A stretch of 64,000 bases of DNA from Bin5 sp965204705 (GTDB lineage Bacteria; Chloroflexota; Anaerolineae; Caldilineales; Caldilineaceae). Below are positions 36,289 to 44,985 of the stretch, piece after piece (within the stretch, counting starts at the first letter, position 1; the number at the start of each line of letters is the position of its first letter). A program made the position numbers and the translations under genes. The DNA is taken from NCBI GenBank assembly GCA_965204705.1, contig OZ242006.1, positions 558,001 to 622,000 of the forward strand. Direction: 5' to 3'. Below the pieces are notes generated by a model. The model ran no database searches. It saw nothing but the letters and a program-made list of their open reading frames with translations, and had not been told where the DNA came from.

Positions 36289-37225
36289 CGAAATAGTCTC
36301 GCTTCACAAACTTCAAAGCCGCGTCAGTGCTCAAGTTTCCTTTTCGGATCAGTTGCTTGAGCCCTGCGGTCTCCGACCAGCTGTAGGTGCCGTCGGTCGC
36401 CTCCTCTAAGGAGATCAGCATGTCGACCATATCGTTTTCTTCTAACAAGAAGGCACGGGCGGGCGAACCGGGCTCGTGCATCAGCGACTCAAAGGATAGA
36501 GTTTTGGCGTTGCCGAAAGAGCGATTCCAGAAATCGGTCACTGCGTAACCGAATACACCGCGTCCAAGAGACGGCTTCGGCCCTCGCACGAATCTGAATT
36601 CGTCACGTCGTCCGCTCGGCCTAATCAGGCCTAGTTCAGTCAGCGGAGAATCTAATCCGTCTTCCTGCCTGGCGTTTCCGGTAGCGGACTGTGCAACGTA
36701 TGTGCGAATGAAGCAAGCGACGTCCCTCCGGATGGTGTTTTCAGATGCCCTCGGCCATCCGCCGTCCTCGGCAAACCTCTTGAGACCTGTGATCAACGTC
36801 TCACGTTCAAAGGAGACAGAAGGGAGGTGGTGAAATGCCCAAAACCATGTAGTCTTGGTATCTCGACCACACAGATGCCAGTGGATCAGCCATAGTGTGG
36901 CCGGATCTTCCATATATGGGTCAGATTCCTGCTCACCAAAAATGAACTGACCCAGTGGAGTCGTGTCAATGTGTTGTCGGCCTGGAGAGTCGCTGACAAT
37001 TCCTGTAACGCCGGCCCAATGTCGTATCGACGCGACCATATTCTTTCCGACACCGAATCGGGCGATGGCATCGGAACTGGTGAATACATATCTGTTGTCT
37101 TCTATGTGTTCGGTTTCCTGCACGGCGTCGAATGCTTTTTTGAGCCACCCATAGCGCAGGGGGAAGGTCTCATGGCCCGAAAACAGGGGGCGATAGTTGT
37201 CTTGGTGAAGGGGGGTCCGCCGCAT
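36251..37225 (-). CDS. sspB: SspB-like DUF4007 protein (DNA nickase)
   Basis: The 324-aa protein starts MRRTPLHQDNYRPLFSGHET; the PLFSGHETFPLRYGWLKKAFD block is the DUF4007 N-terminus. Further family blocks are FGVGKNMVASIRHWAGVTGI (helix-turn-helix-like) and DPYMEDPATLWLIHWHLC. DUF4007 is the domain of SspB, which nicks DNA so that a single strand receives the phosphorothioate. It is the first gene of the minus-strand operon sspB-sspC-sspD-GHKL and is transcribed away from sspA. Identification rests on domain and context together. Confidence 0.87.
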   Translation of the reverse strand: MRRTPLHQDNYRPLFSGHETFPLRYGWLKKAFDAVQETEHIEDNRYVFTSSDAIARFGVGKNMVASIRHWAGVTGIVSDSPGRQHIDTTPLGQFIFGEQESDPYMEDPATLWLIHWHLCGRDTKTTWFWAFHHLPSVSFERETLITGLKRFAEDGGWPRASENTIRRDVACFIRTYVAQSATGNARQEDGLDSPLTELGLIRPSGRRDEFRFVRGPKPSLGRGVFGYAVTDFWNRSFGNAKTLSFESLMHEPGSPARAFLLEENDMVDMLISLEEATDGTYSWSETAGLKQLIRKGNLSTDAALKFVKRDYFGVCHKDSTNAAG

Positions 37226-37341
37226 CTTAAGACCACCTTACAAGTGAGGCTTGATAGACGATAACGCATTTCTGATGTATTGTAAAGTTACGTCTGATCT
37301 GAAAGAGTTAGTCGCAAAGCATCTAGTCAACTGTGCACGGC
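37226..37341. promoter_or_regulatory. Divergent promoter region between sspB and sspA
   Basis: These 116 AT-rich bases separate the two divergent transcription units of the phosphorothioation system, so both promoters must lie here. No clear operator palindrome or DndB-type regulator gene was seen in the window. Confidence 0.5.
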
Positions 37342-38508
37342 ATGAAGACGATCTACGCCGATTACCAAGCTACCACTCCCGTCGATCCACGGGTCGTTGA
37401 GAGGATGGAACCCTTCTGGCGTGATTCGTTTGGCAACCCTCATTCGTCCGACCACATCGTAGGGTGGCAGGCCGCCAAGTTAGTCGATCAGTCCAAGACA
37501 ACTGTCGCATGCCTTATTGGCGCAGACCCCGACGAAATCATTTTTGCCTCTGGAGCAACCGAAGCCAATAATCTCGCCCTTTTTGGGTTGGCAAGAAGAG
37601 CGTTACCAGGCCAAAGGCGAATTCTTGTGGGTTCGACTGAGCACAAATGCGTGCTGGCGACTGCGCGGGCATTGGAGGCGCGAGAAGACTTCACAGTGGA
37701 GCACATCCCTGTTGACGGAGAGGGCTTCACAGACATCGACGCGCTTGCCGACCATCTCGACGAAAAAACCCTGATTGTGTCGATCATGGCGGTCAACAAC
37801 GAAATAGGCACAATCCAGGATATACCCCGAATCGCTGAGTTGGTTGCCGAGCGTGGCGTCCTTCTTCATTGTGATGCAGCACAGGGCGCAAGCGCCATGG
37901 ACATAAGCCGTCTGGCCGACCATGCGGACCTAATAAGCTTGTCCGGGCATAAGATGTATGGGCCGCAAGGCATCGGCGCGCTCTATATCCGGCGGGACAT
38001 CCAGTCTAAGGTTGAGCCCATCATCTATGGCGGAGGGCAGCAAAGTGACCTGCGCTCCGGTACCGTTCCCGTCCCCTTAAGTGTCGGGATGGCCGCCGCG
38101 GCGGAGATATTGCAGACGGATGAAGGGGTGACTGAACGCAAGCGAGTGGCCGGTCAGAGAGACAAATTCGTTGATCTCTTACAGGCCAGTCCCTATCCAA
38201 TAACGATGAACGGGCCGACCAACGACCGGCGACACCCCGGCAACGCCAACCTGCAATTTGAAGGCTATGCCGCCCACGATCTGCTCGCCTCCCTCCAGCC
38301 CCACCTCGCCGCCTCCACCGGCTCCGCCTGCACCTCCGGCATCCCCGAACCCTCGCACGTCCTCCGCGCCCTCGGCCTCACGCCCACCCAAGCCGACGCC
38401 TCCATCCGCTTCAGCTTCGGACGCTTCACCACTGACGCGGAAATAGAAGAAGCTGCACACCTTGTTATCAAGTGCTTGGAAACAAGCGGTGAGACGGACC
38501 CGTATTAA
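37342..38508 (+). CDS. sspA: SspA-like cysteine desulfurase
   Basis: The 388-aa PLP enzyme starts at ATG 37342 (a GTG three codons earlier is possible). It has the PLP Lys in LSGHKMYGPQG (Lys204), the His stacking on PLP in STEHKCV, and the catalytic Cys in STGSACTSG (Cys330). It removes sulfur from L-cysteine for DNA phosphorothioation. It lies divergent to sspBCD. The gene is mosaic: up to about 38,225 codon use is balanced, while 38,230-38,440 is very GC-rich in the third position like the host genes at 1-24 kb, then it reverts. This suggests that the 3' quarter was exchanged with a resident cysteine-desulfurase gene. An IS3-type terminus begins 2 bases after the stop. Confidence 0.88.
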   Translation: MKTIYADYQATTPVDPRVVERMEPFWRDSFGNPHSSDHIVGWQAAKLVDQSKTTVACLIGADPDEIIFASGATEANNLALFGLARRALPGQRRILVGSTEHKCVLATARALEAREDFTVEHIPVDGEGFTDIDALADHLDEKTLIVSIMAVNNEIGTIQDIPRIAELVAERGVLLHCDAAQGASAMDISRLADHADLISLSGHKMYGPQGIGALYIRRDIQSKVEPIIYGGGQQSDLRSGTVPVPLSVGMAAAAEILQTDEGVTERKRVAGQRDKFVDLLQASPYPITMNGPTNDRRHPGNANLQFEGYAAHDLLASLQPHLAASTGSACTSGIPEPSHVLRALGLTPTQADASIRFSFGRFTTDAEIEEAAHLVIKCLETSGETDPY

Positions 38509-38510
38509 GC

Positions 38511-38817
38511 TTGGCCCCAAAAACTGGACTACAAGTTAAGGTGTATATTGGACCAATACACCCAGCCAGTGGAGGAGCAGCACGATGGTCAAGAAACGGC
38601 GGCGACACACGGCGGGTATTCAAGTTCCGGGCTTGGCTGCAGGTGTTCAAGGTTTGCCCGCCTACTTCGAGTTTTCCAGCCCCAAAAGACCCGTATCAAC
38701 GTCTCGAAGACTGTACGACGGCTGAAGAGAACTTCGTGCTCTGATCGAAATCTTCCGCATCCGTCTCCATGCACCTTGTTGTCCCCATTTCGTAGTCTAG
38801 CGATTGGGGCCAACCAT
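38511..38817 (+). mobile_element. IS3-type element remnant (internally deleted, ~307 bp)
   Basis: The left end TTGGCCCCAAAAACTGGAC and the right end (GTCTAGCGATTGGGGCCAA, 38796-38814) are imperfect inverted repeats. Inside, from 38585, a frame begins MVKKRRRHTAG, the degraded start of an IS3 OrfA (compare MAEKRRHTAAFKFQVALDA at 61197). Most of the element is missing. A further piece (AAGTCCCGACGATCAC..., about 38850-38900) matches 61376-61420. No intact transposase was seen. The gap up to 39113 holds no gene. Confidence 0.75.
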
Positions 38818-39113
38818 AATCAGGCCATCTACAAGCAGAAGAAACTGCGTCCAAGTCCCGACGATCACCCCCCAAAGTTGAATAACACTACGGCCTCCGT
38901 TCAGAGCCAATTGAGTCTGGGAGGATAAGCTTTGTTTTCCTCCTTGTGTGATCTTGACATTAGATCCCACCTCGCGTAGTCCATTTCATACTCACGGACG
39001 GAACCTACGGATCGTGACTTAGCAATTTGGAAACACATTACACCAGCTCTAGTTTTCACTTTGAACTCTTGGAAAATGCCACGGTGTACACGGCCTCGTG
39101 GTCGAGCCCTACA

Positions 39114-42110
39114 TCATGCGCTGCAGAGTACCCGGAAGTCGCAGCTGGAAGTTTCATGCAGGTAGAGTTGCGTACTGCCAAGAAGCTCCGATAAGGGGAT
39201 ATTGAACTGGTCGGCAGAGAGTCCAGGTTGTGCAATTGCAACTGTTACCTGAACATCCAGGAACCTTACATTCTCCAGTATTGATATAAACTCTTCTTCC
39301 CCTCCCTGGACGAATCCAGTAAGCCCTCTCAGGAACCGTTTTTCTTCTCGGCGACGCAGCTTTTGAAGTGCATATTCGATTTCCGATCTAGACTTATGTG
39401 ACTTCATCGCCTGACCGCAGACTTCATAAAGGTCACGGAGGCGGGCCCCCGGGCTGTCTGTGCCAGACGACTTGCAGTGTGCAAGCAAGACATTCAGCAG
39501 GCCGTTGTCCCGTCGCAACATCACGATGTCAGCAATTTCTCCCGTGCCGTGGTCGTCTATGATGACTTCCCAGTCTGCTTCTCCAGCTAAGTGCTGAAGA
39601 ACACGGTGCTGAACTGAATCTGCGTCATGGTCAGGGCCCTGAGACTCCTTCTTGATGTTGACGCCAATCCAATCGATGACTTCTAGAGACGCCGGCTCAA
39701 AGCGCATCAGGAATTGCTCAGGTTGAAGGAGGTCACCGTCGGGTTCCAGAAGAGCTCCCTTTTCGAAGATTACTTGCATGCCATTCTCGGACATGAACTC
39801 GGCGAGTCCCTTCCTCCCCTTTGGTAGGCAGATTTCAGCGTCAGCACCGCGAGCCGAGAAGATAGGACCTTCTTCGCCAAATGTCATCTTGTAGCATATG
39901 GCCCACGTCGCTGATCTCACTTCGAACTCAATGGGTCCTTCAAGCCGCGGCTCAACAATGCGGAGGTCCAATTCGAAAAGAGGGACCAATTCGCCATGAT
40001 ACTCGACCTGGCGCGCTTCGCTCATGCTGGCCGACAACGTAGATGGCCACTCGACTCCGAGTGGTACTAACGATGGTCTTTCTGTGACGGCTTGCGGGAT
40101 AAGGAAACCGTCCATTACTGAATCCACGGTGATCGATTCGTCCGTCAGTAGGGCACCAACTGACTCTGCCCATTTCACCCAGTCAAGGACGTTGTAAGCA
40201 ACGCGGTGGCTCCAGATCCGACCCTTGCGGGAGGCGCCGAACGAGACTCGGCCGCCCCCTGCATAGCCGTGAGCGAAAATGTTAGTCCTCGCCTTCTGAG
40301 CGGCACGTGACCCGAATCCTTCATGCACATCCGCCCCAACGTGCATCGAGAATCGACGACTGCGGTTTATGGCGTCCAAGAGGCCCACATTTGTGGGAAC
40401 TCGTCTCATGATCGGGTGCAATACTCGATACACCACATCGCCACTGATGATGGATACATCGGGCCCGCCGATCGCCTCGGCAACATTTTGATGCAGACTC
40501 TCGTTATCTGAACTGTTTACGTAAAGTAGACCTTTGTCTGGCTGGGCATGAATCACAAAAAGGTGATGCACGACTTCGCCGAAATTGCCGAACTGGGTCC
40601 ATCTAACAGGCATTTCTTCTTCCGTTACAAACCAGACAACGTGATTCTGTTCATTGATAGCGATTTGCTTCGTTAGCAGTCCTTCTTCGCCAAAAAGGTC
40701 GTATATGGCATAAGGATTCCATTGTAGGTCCTCTGCTTGATATACTACCGTGCTCATTTTTGGTTGCAGGCTCCGCATGGCGACCTCATGAGGAACTGCC
40801 CCGAAGGCCTCCTCGAATTCACTTCGCTCGATTTCCCGAGCGACCTCGGCCTGAGTCAAATCGCGAATCAAAGCATTCCAGTCGGAGTCCTCGCCGTATA
40901 GTCGGCGAAGCCGATCGTCGAAATCTTCACCTCTACGCGGCACAAAGACACTTGCATCACCGAGGTTTTCCTCACCGACGCGAGCGAACCGTCCCACGAA
41001 CTGGAGTGTTACCGCAAGGCTCTTGTGAGGATCATGAATGGCGGCGACTTTTAGGGATGGAAGATCAAAGCCCTCCCCGAGCATGTCGACGCAGACAATT
41101 ACCCGGCTGCTTCGGCTCTGAAGGGCTTGAAGTGCCGAACGTTGAGCCTGCTCAGATACCTTACTATCCAGCCGAACCGGACAAAGATCTGAGGCCAACT
41201 CCTCGTAAACTGGGAGTAATTCCTTCGCTCTGGGGATACTTCGGACCCGCGCCATAAGAACGTGATCAAGATCGTCGGCTAAGTCCAGACGCAGCTGTTC
41301 CAGTGCCGCAGCGGCGATGGCCTGGTCGGACCTGCCAATACTCAAGATGGATCGGTAATTGATCTTCGCAAAATAGCCATGCTTCTGTGCCAAGCGAAGC
41401 GGGTACGCATACGGAATACGACCCCCTAGGTGCTTCCCATCTTCACGAAACGGTGTTGCCGTGAATTGAACGATGAACCTCTCGCTAAATTTATCTGCGA
41501 TGGTTCTCCAGGTCCTCGCAGCAACATGGTGTGCCTCGTCGACAAACAAGCGTTCGCACCGGTCAGCCAGCCGAACAAGTGCCTCATCGGAACTTGCGGT
41601 AATTGCAGCCGCTGTTGACACAAGAACGTTGCAGGCGTCGAGCAATTCGTCGCACTCGTCGGCTTCCCTTATTCCCGACGTGATCAGGCCGACCACGGGG
41701 CATAGAAACTCCCCCTGCAGCACCTCTGCCGAAGGAAGAATCCCAAAAGTAGCAAACTTCCTTCCGATCTGGGTGCGCAGAGCGTCGCTAGGCACGACTA
41801 CAAGGGTTTGTACGGGCGCATGCGCGAAAGTCGCAAGCATCGTTTCGGTTTTCCCGGTTCCCGTAGGCATGACTATGGTGATCGGTTCATTCACTTCCAA
41901 GGATCGTTGAGCAAGGATAGCATGCAGCGCTCCGAGTTGTGGTCTACGAAGTCCTGGCTGCTCATCTGTCTCTTCAACGAATACGAAGCGCCCTTTGAGC
42001 GAACTCGCGACATCGCCGGCGTTACGCGGTATATCCCCATGTGCGCCATGTCCTTCGGCCAGCCACCAGATTTCATTCCTCTTGACTTTATGTCTTTTGA
42101 TAAGCGTCAT
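39114..42110 (-). CDS. DEAD/DEAH-box helicase with possible C-terminal nuclease (998 aa)
   Basis: SF2 helicase motifs are clear: Walker A IVMPTGTGKTETML, DEAH in LFVDEAHHVAARTW, TATPFREDG, and motif VI LQFVGRFARVG. The helicase core covers about residues 50-400. The long C-terminal part is unknown, but around residues 855-885 ADIVMLRRDN followed by LLAHCKSSG has the D...H-x-K spacing of a PD-(D/E)XK-type nuclease. The gene stands alone on the minus strand between two copies of sspA 3' sequence. Single-gene helicase-nucleases of this size are common in defence islands (relatives of type I/III restriction subunits or HamB). I cannot assign a named system. Confidence 0.8.
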   Translation of the reverse strand: MTLIKRHKVKRNEIWWLAEGHGAHGDIPRNAGDVASSLKGRFVFVEETDEQPGLRRPQLGALHAILAQRSLEVNEPITIVMPTGTGKTETMLATFAHAPVQTLVVVPSDALRTQIGRKFATFGILPSAEVLQGEFLCPVVGLITSGIREADECDELLDACNVLVSTAAAITASSDEALVRLADRCERLFVDEAHHVAARTWRTIADKFSERFIVQFTATPFREDGKHLGGRIPYAYPLRLAQKHGYFAKINYRSILSIGRSDQAIAAAALEQLRLDLADDLDHVLMARVRSIPRAKELLPVYEELASDLCPVRLDSKVSEQAQRSALQALQSRSSRVIVCVDMLGEGFDLPSLKVAAIHDPHKSLAVTLQFVGRFARVGEENLGDASVFVPRRGEDFDDRLRRLYGEDSDWNALIRDLTQAEVAREIERSEFEEAFGAVPHEVAMRSLQPKMSTVVYQAEDLQWNPYAIYDLFGEEGLLTKQIAINEQNHVVWFVTEEEMPVRWTQFGNFGEVVHHLFVIHAQPDKGLLYVNSSDNESLHQNVAEAIGGPDVSIISGDVVYRVLHPIMRRVPTNVGLLDAINRSRRFSMHVGADVHEGFGSRAAQKARTNIFAHGYAGGGRVSFGASRKGRIWSHRVAYNVLDWVKWAESVGALLTDESITVDSVMDGFLIPQAVTERPSLVPLGVEWPSTLSASMSEARQVEYHGELVPLFELDLRIVEPRLEGPIEFEVRSATWAICYKMTFGEEGPIFSARGADAEICLPKGRKGLAEFMSENGMQVIFEKGALLEPDGDLLQPEQFLMRFEPASLEVIDWIGVNIKKESQGPDHDADSVQHRVLQHLAGEADWEVIIDDHGTGEIADIVMLRRDNGLLNVLLAHCKSSGTDSPGARLRDLYEVCGQAMKSHKSRSEIEYALQKLRRREEKRFLRGLTGFVQGGEEEFISILENVRFLDVQVTVAIAQPGLSADQFNIPLSELLGSTQLYLHETSSCDFRVLCSA

Positions 42111-42227
42111 TTGATCAGCCGGTACTCGCTCTAGACGGTCTTGTGACCTCCACTGTCCCCGTCTTCAGAAACAATGCATTTGAAAATTTTGTTAGGAAGC
42201 GTACGTCGTTCGATTCGTGCAGATTCG

Positions 42228-42420
42228 TTGCATCCACCGGCTGCGCTTGCCAGTCCGGCATCCTCGAACCCTCACGCGTTCTCCACGCCATTGGGCTCAC
42301 CCTCCACCAAAGCGACACCTCTATCCGCTTCAGTTTCGGCCGCTTGACCACCGACGCCGAAATTGAGGAAGCTGCCCTGCTTATTATCAGCTTTCTTGGC
42401 AGCAACAGTGGGACAGATCC
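42228..42420 (+). pseudogene. Cysteine desulfurase 3'-end fragment
   Basis: The frame reads ASTGCACQSGILEPSRVLHA and later SIRFSFGRLTTDAEIEEAAL, which aligns with the sspA C-terminus from its catalytic-Cys loop to the end (STGSACTSGIPEPSHVLRAL, SIRFSFGRFTTDAEIEEAAH). Nothing upstream of the loop matches. It is in the same orientation as sspA, and the 998-aa helicase gene lies between the two. Nucleotide divergence is about 20-25% by eye. The adjacent 42421-42710 region holds no gene. Confidence 0.82.
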
Positions 42421-42710
42421 AAGTAGACATATGACATTGCTACTTTTCAGTCTCTCGACGTCTGGTCGCCCACCGGGCACAGACCCATTTCAAATTCAGC
42501 GAGTTCTGTCGTACAAAGCTGTCCCAAGAGGAATAGCATCGAATGGATGCATTCCTAGGTGACGGCGCGTTCGGAGTGCATTTAGACTTTTCCGCTAATG
42601 TGGATCCCATTTGAAACCACGACTTTTCGCGATGGCGTCGTGACTGGAACACACCATTCCGCGCCGCTGTTTCGAAATGCAAATACTCTTGGTCTCGTGT
42701 GTGATCTACA

Positions 42711-43634
42711 TTAAGTCCCGCCTCCTCCAACCCTAGTGCGGCTCGATGCCTTGTATCGTTCCGTTACGCCCGGTACCAGTCGGCTCACATATCTGCGCCG
42801 GTCGACTACTTCAAGGAAATCTATTATCTGTCCATCGGTCACAACCATCTGCCCTGCTACCTCCGTGAACGAGACACCTCCTGCTTCACAGTCTGTTTCG
42901 AGCGCTAACCTATCTAGATTATCCCCGAAACCATTAGTGCGAATCGAAGCCAATAGGCCAGCTGCACGTGAATGAGTGTTAGCGTACTCCTCGATAGTGG
43001 ACCAATCCACATACCCCATTTGAGACCGGATTGCCTGAATATTACGTGGAACAGCTTCCGCGATTGCTGCCTCGATTTGGCCCAAGAGCTTGAAGCTATT
43101 GGGGTGGATGATGTGAACAGTGTCGGAATCCACAATGACATCAAAGTCAACATTAAGTTGAAAGATAGGTCCATCAACGATTCGAAGCGCATCGTTTCCC
43201 AGGGACAGTATGCGACTCTGTTTGTTAAGGGCACCCTTAAACTGAGTTGCCCTCCTTAAAGCGGTCAACTGCTTGTCATCTTCATCCAATAGACGAGCGA
43301 AGTAACAAAAGCACCTGGTTATCCAATCCAGATAGTCGTCGGAAGCATTGTTCAAATTCTGTGATTCATGAAGCGTTTTAGGGTGGAGCGCGAGGTCATC
43401 ATCGATGGGTAAGGTCAAATACTCTACACTCGCGTACTTTTCAGCGGGATCGAATGTAGATGGTGAATCCGCGCTGGCTTCCATCTTCTGACAGGTGTCT
43501 GCAACCATCCCTTGAAGTGTCGTTTGCACGCCCAGGTCAACAGGTATCATAGCGTATATTCTGTCCGACCCGCTGTAGCTACCGACACCAAATTCTGTTG
43601 TCTTAACGTTCTCAATGTCGAAATTCAGATTCAT
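42711..43634 (-). CDS. kwaB: KwaB (DUF4868), Kiwa defence system
   Basis: The 307-aa protein has DUF4868 features: TQFKGALNKQSRILSLGNDALRIVDGPIFQLNVDFDVIVDSDTVHIIHPNSFKLLG in the middle, and a GQMVVTDGQIIDFLEVVDRRRY end. KwaB is the DNA-binding effector of Kiwa and acts with the membrane sensor KwaA. Its ATG overlaps the kwaA stop (ATGA), which fits the usual kwaA-kwaB order. Length matches the family (about 300-320 aa). Confidence 0.87.
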   Translation of the reverse strand: MNLNFDIENVKTTEFGVGSYSGSDRIYAMIPVDLGVQTTLQGMVADTCQKMEASADSPSTFDPAEKYASVEYLTLPIDDDLALHPKTLHESQNLNNASDDYLDWITRCFCYFARLLDEDDKQLTALRRATQFKGALNKQSRILSLGNDALRIVDGPIFQLNVDFDVIVDSDTVHIIHPNSFKLLGQIEAAIAEAVPRNIQAIRSQMGYVDWSTIEEYANTHSRAAGLLASIRTNGFGDNLDRLALETDCEAGGVSFTEVAGQMVVTDGQIIDFLEVVDRRRYVSRLVPGVTERYKASSRTRVGGGGT

Positions 43635-44206
43635 TGGCTAGTCTCCAAGTAGACCGTGTTGCTTAAGCGGTATGCCACGAACCTTTCATTTGGCCGCACG
43701 TTCGAACGGCGAGTGATTAGGGCGAAGTTCACCATGCTTGGATGCTCACTGCTCCCTTCAGGAGACAGCACATTCAAGACGCGATACCCGCGTAGGGCAA
43801 AGACTATGTTCATGTAGTGGTAGTTTAGATGCCAGAATAGGAAGACTATAAACACTAACGCGGCAAGGAGTGCGTAGAAGTCCCTCCAAGTATCAACGTC
43901 CTGCCTATAGAATGGAAGGAGGACTGCGAATAGATAAACGAGGACATGACCCCGGTGGTCCTCTGTCTTTTCAACTACAAGCGAACGTGTGTCATTCTGC
44001 CTTCTTGCGATAAACTCCCGAAGCAGCAAGAATCCCGTTGGCAAGATAGCCGTCACCAGACAGCCTGTAACGAAGTACTTGTCAGGGATCAAGTTCGTTC
44101 CTCGGATACTCCATAGGAAGAACAAAGGAGACATACTGCTCAAGACCATAATGAATCGAGCCAGCTTTAGCCCTTCGGCGTGTGGGCCTTGCCTCAGCGA
44201 GGTCAT
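43631..44206 (-). CDS. kwaA: KwaA membrane protein, Kiwa defence system
   Basis: The 191-aa protein starts at ATG 44206 behind AGGAAG; the longer open frame to a TTG at 44329 overlaps the upstream gene and is not needed. It has four hydrophobic segments (FIMVLSSMSPLFFLWSI, YFVTGCLVTAILPTGFLLL, VLVYLFAVLLPFY, FYALLAALVFIVFLFW). The HLNYHYMNIVFALRGYRVLNV block follows them, as in KwaA. KwaA senses phage attachment or injection at the membrane in the known Kiwa systems. The start overlaps the stop of a 77-aa frame. Confidence 0.85.
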   Translation of the reverse strand: MTSLRQGPHAEGLKLARFIMVLSSMSPLFFLWSIRGTNLIPDKYFVTGCLVTAILPTGFLLLREFIARRQNDTRSLVVEKTEDHRGHVLVYLFAVLLPFYRQDVDTWRDFYALLAALVFIVFLFWHLNYHYMNIVFALRGYRVLNVLSPEGSSEHPSMVNFALITRRSNVRPNERFVAYRLSNTVYLETSQ

Positions 44207-44436
44207 CCGACTACTTCCTGGAGTTTGACGCTGGGATTCCCCACCTGCAATGCATCCGATACCAATCCTGGTGCCAGCGCATCCCGTTGCGCAGCAAGGG
44301 CGCGAGACTCTTCCTGCCGCCGGTGCCAACGCGCAAAGATGACGCTGGCATAATCATTTAGGTCGGCCACGTAATTCTGCCCTTCGGATGCCAGTAACTT
44401 GAAGCCCTCCATCAGTTCGACACTGTTATAGCCCAC
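44203..44436 (-). CDS. Small protein coupled to kwaA (77 aa)
   Basis: It begins at GTG 44436 behind AAGGAACGG and reads MGYNSVELMEGFKLLASEG, then a soluble helical body (DLNDYASVIFARWHRRQEESRALAAQRDAL). Its TGA overlaps the kwaA ATG (ATGA), so the two are translationally coupled. I do not recognise a family. Standard Kiwa loci have two genes, so this is either an accessory component or a lineage-specific addition. Confidence 0.6.
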   Translation of the reverse strand: MGYNSVELMEGFKLLASEGQNYVADLNDYASVIFARWHRRQEESRALAAQRDALAPGLVSDALQVGNPSVKLQEVVG

Positions 44437-44439
44437 TTT

Positions 44440-44547
44440 TCACCGTTCCTTGTCGTGCTTCGGTATAAAAGGCTTGAAGACACCCAAAACGACTGTCCAA
44501 AAGGCACACAACAGCCACCACATCAGAAGCCACTCTGTCGGTTGCAT
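44440..44547 (-). CDS. Micro-protein with one membrane helix (35 aa)
   Basis: The frame runs MQPTEWLLMWWLLCAFWTVV and then LGVFKPFIPKHDKER. One Trp/Leu-rich transmembrane helix is followed by a basic tail. A weak ribosome site (CTGAAGAA) precedes ATG 44547. The stop lies 3 bases before the GTG of the 77-aa gene, so the four genes (this, 77-aa, kwaA, kwaB) form one tight operon. It could be a membrane partner of KwaA. It is short, so chance cannot be excluded. Confidence 0.45.
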   Translation of the reverse strand: MQPTEWLLMWWLLCAFWTVVLGVFKPFIPKHDKER

Positions 44548-44665
44548 TTCTTCAGGCGAATTGAAGAAGGACGGTATAAGGAATTAGGCAATTGCGATAC
44601 CTATGGTGCCTCCGGCTCCAAGACTTAGTAAGTGGAAATTTGGGATCGGTATTTCTTCACACATC

Positions 44666-44725
44666 GAGCTTGGTATGCACCTAATTCTTCCAGGCAGGTG
44701 GTCTAGCGACTGGGGCTAACCGCAA
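44666..44725. mobile_element. IS3-type right terminus, degraded
   Basis: TGGTATGCACCTAATTCTTC leads to GTGGTCTAGCGACTGGGG and CTAACC, matching the right ends at 38758-38817, 48318-48376 and 63455-63515. There is no transposase sequence beside it. Confidence 0.6.
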
Positions 44726-44748
44726 AAACAGCGGTCGTATTCGCCAAC

Positions 44749-44985
44749 TCAGATTTCACCATCGTAAATTAGATTTGAGGCCCAAGCCCTCACATCTTCC
44801 ATAGTGGGAAACGTACCACTTTTGTCTGCCACAACTGCCTGAAAGCTCCTTCCTCTATTCGTCTTTCTCACTGTCCCAATGGTTACGCCGTTACTGTCCC
44901 GATATAGTTCATATTCATTGTCTCCAATATGTGAGTATGAAACACACGCGTTCTCACAGCTTCTACCTACTTTTCTAGCTCTCAT
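44749..44985 (-). CDS. Small hypothetical protein (78 aa)
   Basis: ATG 44985 is preceded by a strong GGGGAGGAC ribosome site. The protein reads MRARKVGRSCENACVSYSHI, then EYELYRDSNGVTIGTVRKTNRGRSFQAVV, and ends FPTMEDVRAWASNLIYDGEI. It is soluble and beta-rich at first, helical at the end. I do not recognise a family. It lies alone between two IS3-type termini. Confidence 0.55.
   Translation of the reverse strand: MRARKVGRSCENACVSYSHIGDNEYELYRDSNGVTIGTVRKTNRGRSFQAVVADKSGTFPTMEDVRAWASNLIYDGEI

Noticed and set aside
27177..38508. A canonical Dnd (DndABCDE) system
   Set aside because: There is no DndB or DndE, and the PAPS-reductase gene is linked to DUF4007 and the large ATPase, which defines Ssp. 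The DndD-like ATPase is in a separate operon.
42440..42730. A 96-codon minus-strand frame next to kwaB
   Set aside because: No ribosome site, no family resemblance, and it lies across the junk next to the desulfurase fragment.
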